This document shows, in pieces, positions 20,480-28,333 of a stretch of 64,000 nucleotides of DNA. Both the position numbers and the translations under genes were made by a program. How positions within the stretch are numbered: the first letter of the stretch is position 1; each line of letters opens with the position of its first letter. This DNA is from Corynebacterium gottingense (lineage in GTDB: Bacteria > Actinomycetota > Actinomycetes > Mycobacteriales > Mycobacteriaceae), in the NCBI RefSeq assembly GCF_003693265.1, contig NZ_RDRE01000007.1, positions 62,001 through 126,000 on the forward strand, given 5' to 3'. The notes below the pieces were generated by a model that was given only the letters and a program-made list of their open reading frames with translations, ran no database searches and was not told the DNA's origin.

Positions 20480-21222
20480 GCATCGAATTGTTAAAACTGC
20501 GCCGCACACATGTCCTTCTGCTGGGCGGGGCGCTCTCGCTCGGCATCGTTTTGATAGCAAACATGAACGTCTTTGCCGGCGATCAGATCGAGCAATTCAC
20601 CTCCGACCCGCACGACTCCTGGGCCAGCCACCTCATCGGCGTCGCGATCGCGCTCGCATTCCTTACACCCCTGCAGGCCGCGATCATTGCCAGCCGCACC
20701 GTGGATAACGAGCACGCCAACGGCGGGTGGCTGCTCAACGCTGTGGCGGGCATCCGGCAGGGCACGCTCTTGCGCCGCAAGCTTCGCGTTGTCGCACCGC
20801 TGGTTGTCGCGCTGAAGCTTATAGAAGTCGGCGCAAGCGTCGCCTTGCCCGCTGCCATGGGAGCGCCGCTCCCCGCGGGCTCGGTCGCAACCGCCTGGGT
20901 GGCATACGGCGCCGCAGCGGTGGTGACCAGCCTTGCCATCACGGGCATCATGCTCGTCCTCGCCGCCGTGACGGATTCCCAGATCGGCGTACTCACCTTG
21001 GGGGTGGTGGGCGGGTTCCTCGGGATCGCCTCGCTGCTCTCCCCCGCCTGGCTCGCCGCGATCAACCCGTTCGGCTCCTTCGCGGTGGTACTTCCCTACA
21101 CCTTTGCAGACGACGGCATCGCGCTCACCCAGCCCCATTGGGTGTTGTGGGGCGCCTACGTCATCTGTCTCGCTGCCGCCTTCGCCGTGGCGACCCGGTA
21201 CCTCAACAGGAAGGAAATTTAG
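20476..21222 (+). CDS. ABC transporter permease (LanE/LanG-like), first subunit
   Basis: A 248-residue protein with six hydrophobic segments and no nucleotide-binding motif. It starts MSIELLKLRRTH, close to the second permease's start (VNDLAKLRRTH), so the two are diverged paralogues. This matches the paired permeases of lantibiotic-immunity transporters. The ATG overlaps the ATPase stop by 4 nt. AAGGAA near its end serves the next gene. Confidence 0.82.
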   Translation: MSIELLKLRRTHVLLLGGALSLGIVLIANMNVFAGDQIEQFTSDPHDSWASHLIGVAIALAFLTPLQAAIIASRTVDNEHANGGWLLNAVAGIRQGTLLRRKLRVVAPLVVALKLIEVGASVALPAAMGAPLPAGSVATAWVAYGAAAVVTSLAITGIMLVLAAVTDSQIGVLTLGVVGGFLGIASLLSPAWLAAINPFGSFAVVLPYTFADDGIALTQPHWVLWGAYVICLAAAFAVATRYLNRKEI

Positions 21223-21224
21223 CC

Positions 21225-21974
21225 ATGGACCTGCTTGTCAATGATCTTGCTAAGCTCCGCCGCACCCACATCGCAGCGGTCCTGTGCGGCGTGCCGCTGA
21301 TCGCGGTCGCGTTTGGTGCAGCCAACTATTCGGCAAACTCCGGAACGCTCAGCGCGGGGTGGCAAAGCTACTGGTCACAGGCCACCCTGTTCTACGGCAT
21401 GCTGTTCATGGTGGTGGGCATTGCCATCATCGCGGCAGCGGCCTGGCGCGTCGAGCACCGCGGCGGGAACTGGCACACATTGCTCACCTCGTCTCGGTCC
21501 GCGGGCACCATCGCCGCCGCGAAGCTGGGGGCGATCGCCACCCTCACTCTGGCCATGCAGCTCATCTTCATCGTGTGCAGCCTTGTCGGCGGGTGGATGA
21601 GCGGGCTCAGCGGCATGCCGCCGTGGGCGCTGCCCGCGTCATCGCTCATTGCGGTGCTCCCGGCGGTGGCGGTCGCGGCGTGGCAAAGCTTTTTGTCCAT
21701 GGTCATCCGCAACTTTGCTATGCCGATCGCGCTCGGCGCGGTCACGGGCGTCATTTCCTTCGGGTCAACCGCTGCCAGGGCACACGCGATGCAGTTCGTG
21801 CTCCCGCCCGTCGGATTGTCCAAGGCGCTGTGGATGGGCAGCCCTGCGGTCGCGGACGCCAACGCACTCGACCCGAAAACAGTCGCCAGCATCACCCTCA
21901 CAGCCGCGGTACTCGCCGTGGCAGGGTGGCTCGCGTCAACGATGTACCTGCGCCGCGTCGACGTGAACGCTTAA
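21225..21974 (+). CDS. ABC transporter permease (LanE/LanG-like), second subunit
   Basis: A 249-residue integral membrane protein with six predicted helices (for example ATLFYGMLFMVVGIAIIAAA and SIT-LTAAVLAVAGWLAS). It follows the first permease by 2 nt, with AAGGAA before its ATG, and is the last gene of the transporter operon. The N-terminal KLRRTH matches its partner. It probably forms a heterodimeric channel with that partner. Confidence 0.82.
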   Translation: MDLLVNDLAKLRRTHIAAVLCGVPLIAVAFGAANYSANSGTLSAGWQSYWSQATLFYGMLFMVVGIAIIAAAAWRVEHRGGNWHTLLTSSRSAGTIAAAKLGAIATLTLAMQLIFIVCSLVGGWMSGLSGMPPWALPASSLIAVLPAVAVAAWQSFLSMVIRNFAMPIALGAVTGVISFGSTAARAHAMQFVLPPVGLSKALWMGSPAVADANALDPKTVASITLTAAVLAVAGWLASTMYLRRVDVNA

Positions 21975-22005
21975 GTCCCCGGGGCTGCCGGGTACCCTGC
22001 CAGGC

Positions 22006-22836
22006 ATGGCTGCGAAACAGGAGACGTACCAGATCGACACCGGCGAGGCCGAGGTCCACCACGAGCCTGACGGGTCGATGGTGCTGCTGGTCAACGGGGT
22101 CCCCAGCTCGCACGTCGTCCCCGGCGAGCCGCAGCGCCTGGATTTTGAGTACATGCGCTGGATCGCGGACTTCCTGGACTCACTCCAGCACCGTGGCGTG
22201 AGCGACCAGGCCCGCTGGCCCAAGCCTCGCCTGACGCATTTGGGCGGCGCGGCCTGCTCGCTGCCGCGGTACTTCGCGGATGCGTGGCCGGGTTCGCGCA
22301 ACACCGTCGTGGAAATCGACGGCAGGCTCGCCGAGCTCGCGCGCGAGCTGTTCGACGTCCCCCGCGCCCCCGCCGTGAAGATCCGGGTGGGCGATGCGCG
22401 CGAGGTCACCGACTCGTTCAAGCCGGCGACCCGGGACGTCATCATCCGCGACGTGTTCGCCAACGCCGTGACTCCGCGGGAGCTGACGACGGTGGAGTTT
22501 TATGGGAACGTGTGGGCGTCGATAAGCGAAACCGGCGTCTACGTGGCCAACTGTGGCTCGCGCGCGGACCTCAAGGAGGCCAAGGAGGAGCTGGCCGGTA
22601 TGTGTGAGGTGTTCCCGCACGTTGCGGCGATCGCGGACCCGCCGATGCTCAAGGGGCGGCGCTACGGCAATATCGTGCTCATCGGCGCCAACACCCCCAT
22701 CGAGGCGAGCCCGCAGCTCACGCGCAACCTGCTCAAGGGCGCGGTGCCGGCGCAGTTCAAGGGTGAGCAGTGGGCACGGAGCTTAGCGACGACTCCGCGC
22801 CACGACCCCGAGCCGACACCTCCTGCCGGCGAGTGA
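22006..22836 (+). CDS. Spermidine synthase-like (aminopropyltransferase-fold) protein
   Basis: A 276-residue Rossmann-fold protein similar to polyamine aminopropyltransferases. The N-terminal beta domain reads VHHEPDGSMVLLVNGVPSSHV, then LDFEYMRWIADFL, and the nucleotide-binding region has THLGGAACSLPRYF, VVEIDGRLAELAREL and GDAREV. The usual catalytic Asp-x-x-Asp loop of spermidine synthase reads RDVIIRDVFANAV, so the first conserved Asp is kept but the context differs; true polyamine synthesis is unproven. TACCCT lies 7 nt before the ATG (leaderless arrangement). One copy of the dispersed 12-mer lies inside and forces a rare ATA codon. Confidence 0.75.
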   Translation: MAAKQETYQIDTGEAEVHHEPDGSMVLLVNGVPSSHVVPGEPQRLDFEYMRWIADFLDSLQHRGVSDQARWPKPRLTHLGGAACSLPRYFADAWPGSRNTVVEIDGRLAELARELFDVPRAPAVKIRVGDAREVTDSFKPATRDVIIRDVFANAVTPRELTTVEFYGNVWASISETGVYVANCGSRADLKEAKEELAGMCEVFPHVAAIADPPMLKGRRYGNIVLIGANTPIEASPQLTRNLLKGAVPAQFKGEQWARSLATTPRHDPEPTPPAGE

Positions 22837-22849
22837 GGAACTCCCGGGG

Positions 22850-23953
22850 CTACTTGGTGGCGTTATCCAACAGGATGAGCAGGTCGCCGACCTGGTAGTC
22901 GCCGATCATCATGCTGCGCAGGTCATCGACCGGCAGCTCGCCGTTGGCGGCGAGCTTGGCCACCAGATCAGCGATGTTGCGCGCGTCCTCGTCGTCGAAG
23001 CCTGCCTGGTCGGCGGCCTCGGCGAGCCCGGCGATGCCGAGGGCGCCGCCCGCCAGCGCGAGGATCGCGACGACCAGGGCGGTGTTGTCCTGCTCCAGGA
23101 CCTGCAGCTCGCCGGAGTCGGGTGCCTGGAACTGCTCGAGTAGGCCGCCGGCTGCGTCCAGGTTGCCGGCTGCAAAGGCGTTGTACTGGGCGTCGGTGCC
23201 GTTGAACAGGTTCATGTCCACCGGGGTGTTGATGCCGGCAACGCGGCCGGCATCGGAGCGCTGCCAGAAGCTCAGCGTGCGCCAGCCACCAACCGGGGCC
23301 GGGGGCTGGTTCTGGTACGCGGCCAGCCAGAGCGGGTAGCTGGTGAACGCGTTGGTGTTGTTCATGTGCTCGTACCAGAAGTAGCGGTAGGTGTACACGA
23401 TGGGCTTGCGGCCGGTGCGCGCTTCAACCTCGCCCAGGAAGAGCTGGGTCCAGGCTGCGAGCTGGACTGGGCCGAGCCCCTCGTCGACCTCCAGGTCCAG
23501 GACCGGCGGCAGGTCGGTCTTGGGGCCCGCGTTGATGACGTCGGCGAAGTAGCGGGCCTGCGCCAGCGCGTCTTCGGCGGGGCGCGCGTAGTGGTAAGCG
23601 CCGGCCTGCATGCCCGCGTCCGCGGCGGCCTGAGCGTCCTGGTCGTAGAAGTCGTTCTTGAATCCGACGCCCTCGGTGGCCTTGATGAAGGCGAACTTCT
23701 GACCGCCCGGGCCAGAAACGGTCTTCCAATCAATCGGGCCACCGCCCGGGTGCTGGTGGCCGGCAACGTCGACGCCGGAGATCAAGCCGGGCAGCGACTG
23801 CGCGTCCGCGGTCTTCTGACCGATCGGGCTCACGACGAGCAGGGTGAACACCATCGCGGCGGAGACCACCGCGGCAATGAGGGCTTTGGGGTGGCTGAGC
23901 AGGGCGTGCGGGCGCGAGGCGCGCGCGGGGGAAAGCGTCCAGGGTGCGTGCAT
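22850..23953 (-). CDS. GH25 lysozyme-family muramidase, exported, with C-terminal extension
   Basis: A 367-residue secreted or surface protein. Residues about 25-50 form a signal anchor (LIAAVVSAAMVFTLLVVSP). The GH25 barrel begins at ISGVDVAGHQHP, contains AFIKATEG and the catalytic acid segment PPVLDLEVDEG, and ends near SFWQRSDAGRVAGINTPVDMN. About 110 further residues contain a hydrophobic helix (ALVVAILALAGGALGIAGLA) and an acidic tail. The ATG at 23953 is preferred over the GTG at 23962 because TAGAGT lies 7 nt upstream. It should cleave the MurNAc-GlcNAc bond in peptidoglycan. Confidence 0.88.
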   Translation of the reverse strand: MHAPWTLSPARASRPHALLSHPKALIAAVVSAAMVFTLLVVSPIGQKTADAQSLPGLISGVDVAGHQHPGGGPIDWKTVSGPGGQKFAFIKATEGVGFKNDFYDQDAQAAADAGMQAGAYHYARPAEDALAQARYFADVINAGPKTDLPPVLDLEVDEGLGPVQLAAWTQLFLGEVEARTGRKPIVYTYRYFWYEHMNNTNAFTSYPLWLAAYQNQPPAPVGGWRTLSFWQRSDAGRVAGINTPVDMNLFNGTDAQYNAFAAGNLDAAGGLLEQFQAPDSGELQVLEQDNTALVVAILALAGGALGIAGLAEAADQAGFDDEDARNIADLVAKLAANGELPVDDLRSMMIGDYQVGDLLILLDNATK

Positions 23954-24033
23954 ACCCGGCACTCTAGCGCACTCAATTCACAACTTTCACACGAGACACA
24001 CCATTGGAGGCGGAAAGTTTGGGAGCAAAAGAG

Positions 24034-24045
24034 GCGTCGACAAGC
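24034..24045 (+). repeat. Dispersed 12-mer GCGTCGAnAAGC, intergenic copy
   Basis: GCGTCGACAAGC, 9 nt downstream of the cysteine desulfurase stop codon, between that gene and the GH25 gene. See findings. Confidence 0.75.
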
Positions 24046-24054
24046 GCCCGTCCC

Positions 24055-25200
24055 TTACAGCGAGCCAGCCGCGCGGGCGCGCTCGATAACCTCGGCGATG
24101 TGGGCCACGAATGTATCGACGTCCTCCTCGGTGGTGGTTCGCCCCAGTGTGAGGCGCAGCGCGCCCATGCCATCGCGAGCGTCCACTCCCATCGCCTCGA
24201 GCACGTGCGAGACACGGTGCACGCCCGCCGAGCAGGCCGAGCCCGCCGACGCCTCAACGCCGAGCGAGTCAAGCAGCATGAGCATGGACTCCGCCTCCGC
24301 GCCCGGAAAGAGCAGGTGCGCGTGGCCGGCCAGGCGGGGTTCGGTCGCGGTCACCTTCGTCCCCGGGACCGCGGCGACGACGCGCTCGATGAGCTGGTCG
24401 CGCAGGCCCGCAATCCGCGCGTTCTCCGCCTCGCGCTCGTCCAGCGCTTCGCGCAAGGCAGCCGCCGTCGCCGCCGCCGCAGCGACATCGACGGTGCCGG
24501 GGCGCAGTCCTCGCTCCTGGCCGCCGCCGAGCACCACCGGCAGAGGGACCGGGGAACGCTTGGCCAGCAGGATGCCGGAACCACGGGGTCCGCCGAACTT
24601 GTGCGCGCTGGCGGCCAGCGTCGTCGCACCGGACGCGTGGAAGTCCACCTCGACCTTGCCCACCGCCTGCACCGCGTCGACGTGCAACGGCGTGCCGGCG
24701 GCGTTCGCACGCTCGGCGGCCTCACGGACCGGCTGGATCGCGCCAGTCTCGTTGTTTGCCCACATGAGCGCCGCCACCGCGGCGGGATCATCGAGCGCCG
24801 AAAGTTCGCGGACGTGGCCACCCCGGTCTGGCTCCAGCCACGCCACCTCCGCCCCTTCGGTCTGTGCCAGAGACTTGACCGTCTCCAGGACCGCGGAGTG
24901 CTCGATCGTGCTCGCGACGACCCGGCGCGGCGCACCCTCCTTCGTCCGGGCACGGTAAAGGCCGCGCACCGCGATGTTGTCCGCCTCGGTGCCGGAGCCG
25001 GTGAACACGACCTCGACCGGGTCCGCGCCAAGCAGCTCAGCGATGTCCTCGCGCGCCTGCGCGAGAACCGCGTTCGCCGCTCGACCGGAGCCGTACTGCC
25101 CGCCCGGGTTGACGGCGTGTGCGTGCTCCACCCAGGCGTCGATAGCCACTTGCCGCATGGGGGTTGTTGCTGCGTGATCCAGATACACCATGCCGCTCAT
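24055..25200 (-). CDS. Cysteine desulfurase, IscS/NifS family
   Basis: A 381-residue PLP enzyme that takes sulfur from cysteine and passes it on, most likely to MnmA for tRNA thiolation and possibly to other acceptors. YLDHAATTPM opens the protein, GSGTEADN and VDAVQAVGK line the cofactor site, SAHKFGGPRG carries the PLP lysine, and SAGSACSAGVHRVSHVL carries the catalytic Cys with its short loop. AGGAGG lies 8 nt before the ATG, 12 bp after the upstream methyltransferase gene. In mycobacteria a close homologue is adjacent to mnmA. Confidence 0.94.
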   Translation of the reverse strand: MSGMVYLDHAATTPMRQVAIDAWVEHAHAVNPGGQYGSGRAANAVLAQAREDIAELLGADPVEVVFTGSGTEADNIAVRGLYRARTKEGAPRRVVASTIEHSAVLETVKSLAQTEGAEVAWLEPDRGGHVRELSALDDPAAVAALMWANNETGAIQPVREAAERANAAGTPLHVDAVQAVGKVEVDFHASGATTLAASAHKFGGPRGSGILLAKRSPVPLPVVLGGGQERGLRPGTVDVAAAAATAAALREALDEREAENARIAGLRDQLIERVVAAVPGTKVTATEPRLAGHAHLLFPGAEAESMLMLLDSLGVEASAGSACSAGVHRVSHVLEAMGVDARDGMGALRLTLGRTTTEEDVDTFVAHIAEVIERARAAGSL

Positions 25201-25212
25201 CGTAGCCGCCTC

Positions 25213-26382
25213 CTACGGTGCCGGGCGGTGCTCCCTCGCGTCGCAGATATAGGCGAGTGCGTCGTCGCCAACCCGGGCCACAATCACCGCCCGCTGGTGT
25301 GCGCCCTTCAGCTTGAGCTTCTTGCGCAGCGCATCGGGATCCACGCCCACGCCGCGCACGAGGATCTCAACCGACCCGGCGTCGTGGGCGCGGAGGGCCG
25401 CCTTCAGCGTCTTCAGCTGCACCACCTCGCGCAGGCGGAACCCGCTGTACCCCGGAGGTACGTCCCGACCGGTCAGAAACGCGATGTGCGGATCGAGCAT
25501 CCAGAGTCCGTGGCGGCGTGCCCACTCCTGCACCAGCCCAGCGCGGATGACGGCGCCGTCGGGTTCGACGATCCACTCCCCCGGCCCTTCGGCGCGATGA
25601 TCCCCCTCGCCCACGACGTCGCCCGCGCCGCGCACCACGTCCACGAACCCGTCGGCGCGGAGCACGACCGCCTCGCGCCCGGCGCCAATGCCGGGCGTGT
25701 AGAGGCAGGTTTCCTTCACCCCGCCGTCGAGCGAGACAACACTGACCAGCCCGTCCCACTCCGAGTAATCAATGCCCGGCGCGCACTTGATTGCCAGCTC
25801 CGTACTCCGGTAGGCGTCCACGAGCGCCGGCAGCGGCGGCTCGAGGTCGGCGGGGTCTGAGATGCGACGCCCGTTTTTGCGCCGCGCCGGGTCTGCAACG
25901 ACCACGCCCCCGGCCCCCGGCACGGACACCGGGTGCAGCGCGTCGGCGCGGACGAGCCAGGAGTCGCGGCCGAGGTTGTAACGCGCCATGCGCAGCCGCG
26001 CCGCGTCCAGGTCGGAGCCCAGCCAGGTGAGCCCCGCGTCCACCATGTGTGGGGCCTCGGAACCCACCGAGCACGTCACGTCGTGCACGAGCGTCGCGCC
26101 CGCGCCGGCGAGCGTGCGCGCGCGGTGCGCGGCCACGAGCGCCGGAGTCGCCTGCTGCGCGGCGTCGGAGTCGGTGAGCCACCAACCGGGGAATTTCCCG
26201 TCCGCCTGCCGCTGCGCGGCGATGAGCGCGGACACGGCGCGGGCGTGCTGCCCAAACTCCGCGTCGAGCCGCGCCCGGTCCGCGAACACGCTCGCCTTCG
26301 TCAGCGCGATCTCCGGGGCGAGCGCCTCGATCCACGCGGCGTGCTCCGCCAGGTAGGCGACCTCACTCGGGCTGAATGCCAT
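25213..26382 (-). CDS. THUMP-like domain SAM-dependent methyltransferase
   Basis: A 389-residue protein of the class I methyltransferase group annotated with a THUMP-like domain in actinobacteria. The SAM-binding region reads VHDVTCSVGSEAPHM and WLGSDLDAARLRMARYN, and the later motif VVVADPARRKNGRR resembles the DPPR-type catalytic loop of rRNA/tRNA methyltransferases. The C-terminal half (YSGFRLREVVQLKTLKAAL ... KKLKLKGAHQ) would be the RNA-binding part. GGAGG precedes its ATG, which lies 20 bp inside the NUDIX gene. Target RNA is unknown. Confidence 0.82.
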   Translation of the reverse strand: MAFSPSEVAYLAEHAAWIEALAPEIALTKASVFADRARLDAEFGQHARAVSALIAAQRQADGKFPGWWLTDSDAAQQATPALVAAHRARTLAGAGATLVHDVTCSVGSEAPHMVDAGLTWLGSDLDAARLRMARYNLGRDSWLVRADALHPVSVPGAGGVVVADPARRKNGRRISDPADLEPPLPALVDAYRSTELAIKCAPGIDYSEWDGLVSVVSLDGGVKETCLYTPGIGAGREAVVLRADGFVDVVRGAGDVVGEGDHRAEGPGEWIVEPDGAVIRAGLVQEWARRHGLWMLDPHIAFLTGRDVPPGYSGFRLREVVQLKTLKAALRAHDAGSVEILVRGVGVDPDALRKKLKLKGAHQRAVIVARVGDDALAYICDAREHRPAP

Positions 26383-27247
26383 AGCGGCCTCCGATCCGGT
26401 CCTTGGGTTTGAACGTGAAAAACTCGGCGAAGCGTTCGTCGTCCACCGGGTCGCCGATCACCGGCGTAATGGTCGCGTGCTTGGCCGCGGCCAAGACCTC
26501 GTCGACGGTTCCGTACTGCTCGATGAGCCGCAGCTGCGCCCAGGTCGCGGGGGCGAAGCGGACCAGCCCGTGGCGCCAGCCCTCCAGCAGAAGGGAGGGC
26601 GGGAACCAGTTCGCGTCGTCTGCTTCCCCCGTGTTGCCGTCCGGTTCCTGCCCCGTCGGGTTGGCCGCGATGAAGCTGAACGTGTCGAACCAGTCGCCGC
26701 GAGCGGATTGGCCCACCCAGCGCGCGAACGGTTTGAGCAGGTCGGCGCACACGTTGAGGTCGTTGTCGCGCAGCACGTCCGTCAGCGAGATTTCGTGCGA
26801 CTCCAGTTGGAGGCGCTGGTGGTGGAACGGGCGGGCGTCGGCAAGCAGCTGCCCCTCCTCGTCGACGGCGAGCAACGTGCCGGATTCTTCGAAGAGCTCG
26901 CGCACCGCCGCGAACACCAGCGCGTGTGCCTTGTACTTGGTCACGCCGAGCTGGCGGGCCATGGAGATCGCGCTGCGGCCGAGCCACAGGTCGCCGTCGT
27001 TCCACGAGCGGCCCGGAAAGTCGCGGCTGTCCACCCCGCCGCCGGGAAACACCGTTACCCCGGGGTAGTTCTTCATGCTCAGCACGCGTTCCTGCATCCA
27101 AACTTCCAGTCCCGCTGCGGTGTCGCGCAGCAGGATCACGGTGGCGGACATGCGCGCGCCATGGAACCCGCTGACCTCGGTGACGTCGATCTCGTCGCCG
27201 CGGTCGGCGGAGAACGCCCCCACGCTGCGCTGCATGCCTCGACTCAT
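26363..27247 (-). CDS. NUDIX hydrolase
   Basis: A 294-residue hydrolase of nucleoside-diphosphate-linked substrates. The NUDIX box is split: FPGGGVDSRDF gives the glycine part, and AAVRELFEESGTLLA gives REL-x-EE-x-GT, with an insert of about 35 residues between. This long form is typical of the actinobacterial members related to human NUDT19. The start at 27247 has no clear ribosome site; an internal Met four codons on is an alternative. It overlaps the methyltransferase start by 20 bp. Substrate not determined. Confidence 0.85.
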   Translation of the reverse strand: MSRGMQRSVGAFSADRGDEIDVTEVSGFHGARMSATVILLRDTAAGLEVWMQERVLSMKNYPGVTVFPGGGVDSRDFPGRSWNDGDLWLGRSAISMARQLGVTKYKAHALVFAAVRELFEESGTLLAVDEEGQLLADARPFHHQRLQLESHEISLTDVLRDNDLNVCADLLKPFARWVGQSARGDWFDTFSFIAANPTGQEPDGNTGEADDANWFPPSLLLEGWRHGLVRFAPATWAQLRLIEQYGTVDEVLAAAKHATITPVIGDPVDDERFAEFFTFKPKDRIGGRYGIQPE

Positions 27248-27267
27248 AGTTCCGAAGGGCCTCGAGT

Positions 27268-27279
27268 GCTTCTCGACGC
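27268..27279 (-). repeat. Dispersed 12-mer GCGTCGAnAAGC, intergenic copy
   Basis: The plus strand reads GCTTCTCGACGC. It lies 8 nt after the ABC ATPase stop codon (that gene runs on the minus strand). See findings. Confidence 0.75.
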
Positions 27280-27287
27280 CCCCGCAC

Positions 27288-28145
27288 TCACTTCCTGTGC
27301 GCCCCAGCGCGGGAGGAGCGCGCCCGGCGCGCGAAGTAGCGCCCGTCGGCGCGCGTCACCTCGATCGGCTGGTGGTAGGCCTTGGACACGTTGACGCTGT
27401 TCAGCACGTCATCGATGAGCCCTTGCGCGACCACTTCACCTTCGTCCAGCAGCATGGCGTGCGTAAAGCCGTACGGAATCTCCTCGAGGTGGTGGGTGAT
27501 CATCACCATCGCCGGCGCGTCCGGGTCGAGCGCGAGCTCGCCTAGGTAGGCCATGAGGTCCTCGCGGCCGCCCAGGTCCATGCCCGCGGCCGGCTCGTCC
27601 ATGATGAGCAGCTCCGGGTTGATCATCACCGCGCGCGCCACCATGACGCGCTTCTTCTCACCGTCGGACAGCGTGCCCCAGCGGCGGTCGATGAGGTGCA
27701 TCGCGCCGACCTGCTCGAGCACGTCCATGGCCTGCTCGTAGTCCATCTCGTCGTAGTCCTCGCGCCACCGGCCCACGATGGCGTAGCCGGCGGAGACAAC
27801 CAGGTCCCCCACCTTCTCGTCCTCCGGGACGCGCTGCGCGAGCGCCGAGGAGGTCAGCCCGATCGCGGCGCGCAGATCGCGCATGTCGGTGCGCCCGAGC
27901 TGCTCGCCGAGCACGAACGCCGTGCCCTTGGACGGGAACTCCAGGGCCGATGCCATCCGGATCAGCGTGGTCTTGCCGGCGCCGTTCGGGCCCACGATCA
28001 CCCAGCGCTCATCCAGTTCCACTTGCCAATCCACGGGGCCGACGAGTGTATTGCCGCCGCGGACGAACTCCACGTCGCGGAAGTCGAGCAGGAGGTCTGG
28101 GTCGGTCACTGGTTCGGTTGCTTGTGCGTCATTCACGCCTCCCAT
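27288..28145 (-). CDS. ABC transporter ATP-binding protein (stand-alone)
   Basis: A 285-residue ATPase with Walker A GPNGAGKTTL, signature LSDGEKKRVMVARA, Walker B LLIMDEP and switch His in MITHHLEEIPYG. It resembles the YlmA/iron-type stand-alone ATPases that often lack a permease beside them, and none is visible here. The start could be the ATG at 28145 or a GTG three codons downstream; neither has a clean ribosome site. It is divergent from glgE. The NUDIX, methyltransferase and desulfurase genes follow on the same strand. Confidence 0.85.
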   Translation of the reverse strand: MGGVNDAQATEPVTDPDLLLDFRDVEFVRGGNTLVGPVDWQVELDERWVIVGPNGAGKTTLIRMASALEFPSKGTAFVLGEQLGRTDMRDLRAAIGLTSSALAQRVPEDEKVGDLVVSAGYAIVGRWREDYDEMDYEQAMDVLEQVGAMHLIDRRWGTLSDGEKKRVMVARAVMINPELLIMDEPAAGMDLGGREDLMAYLGELALDPDAPAMVMITHHLEEIPYGFTHAMLLDEGEVVAQGLIDDVLNSVNVSKAYHQPIEVTRADGRYFARRARSSRAGAHRK

Positions 28146-28333
28146 TCTGTCCTATTTTCCGGCGCATGTGGGGAGGTTGGGGTGCGCGTCGCACCAGCGC
28201 GAAAGTTAGGAGCAACTTAGGCCGGTGCGGTCCTTGCAGTTTCGCTACTGTGGCTAGTGTTACTGACCGGCTCGCGGTTGGCGCAGCACGCGCGTCGCGG
28301 GATCCCTACGCCACGTACGAGGTAGATGACGCC

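Noticed and set aside
27950..28333. Longer N-terminus for GlgE
   Set aside because: It runs over the divergent ABC ATPase start and promoter hexamers, and family members begin near the RFGIDDV segment.
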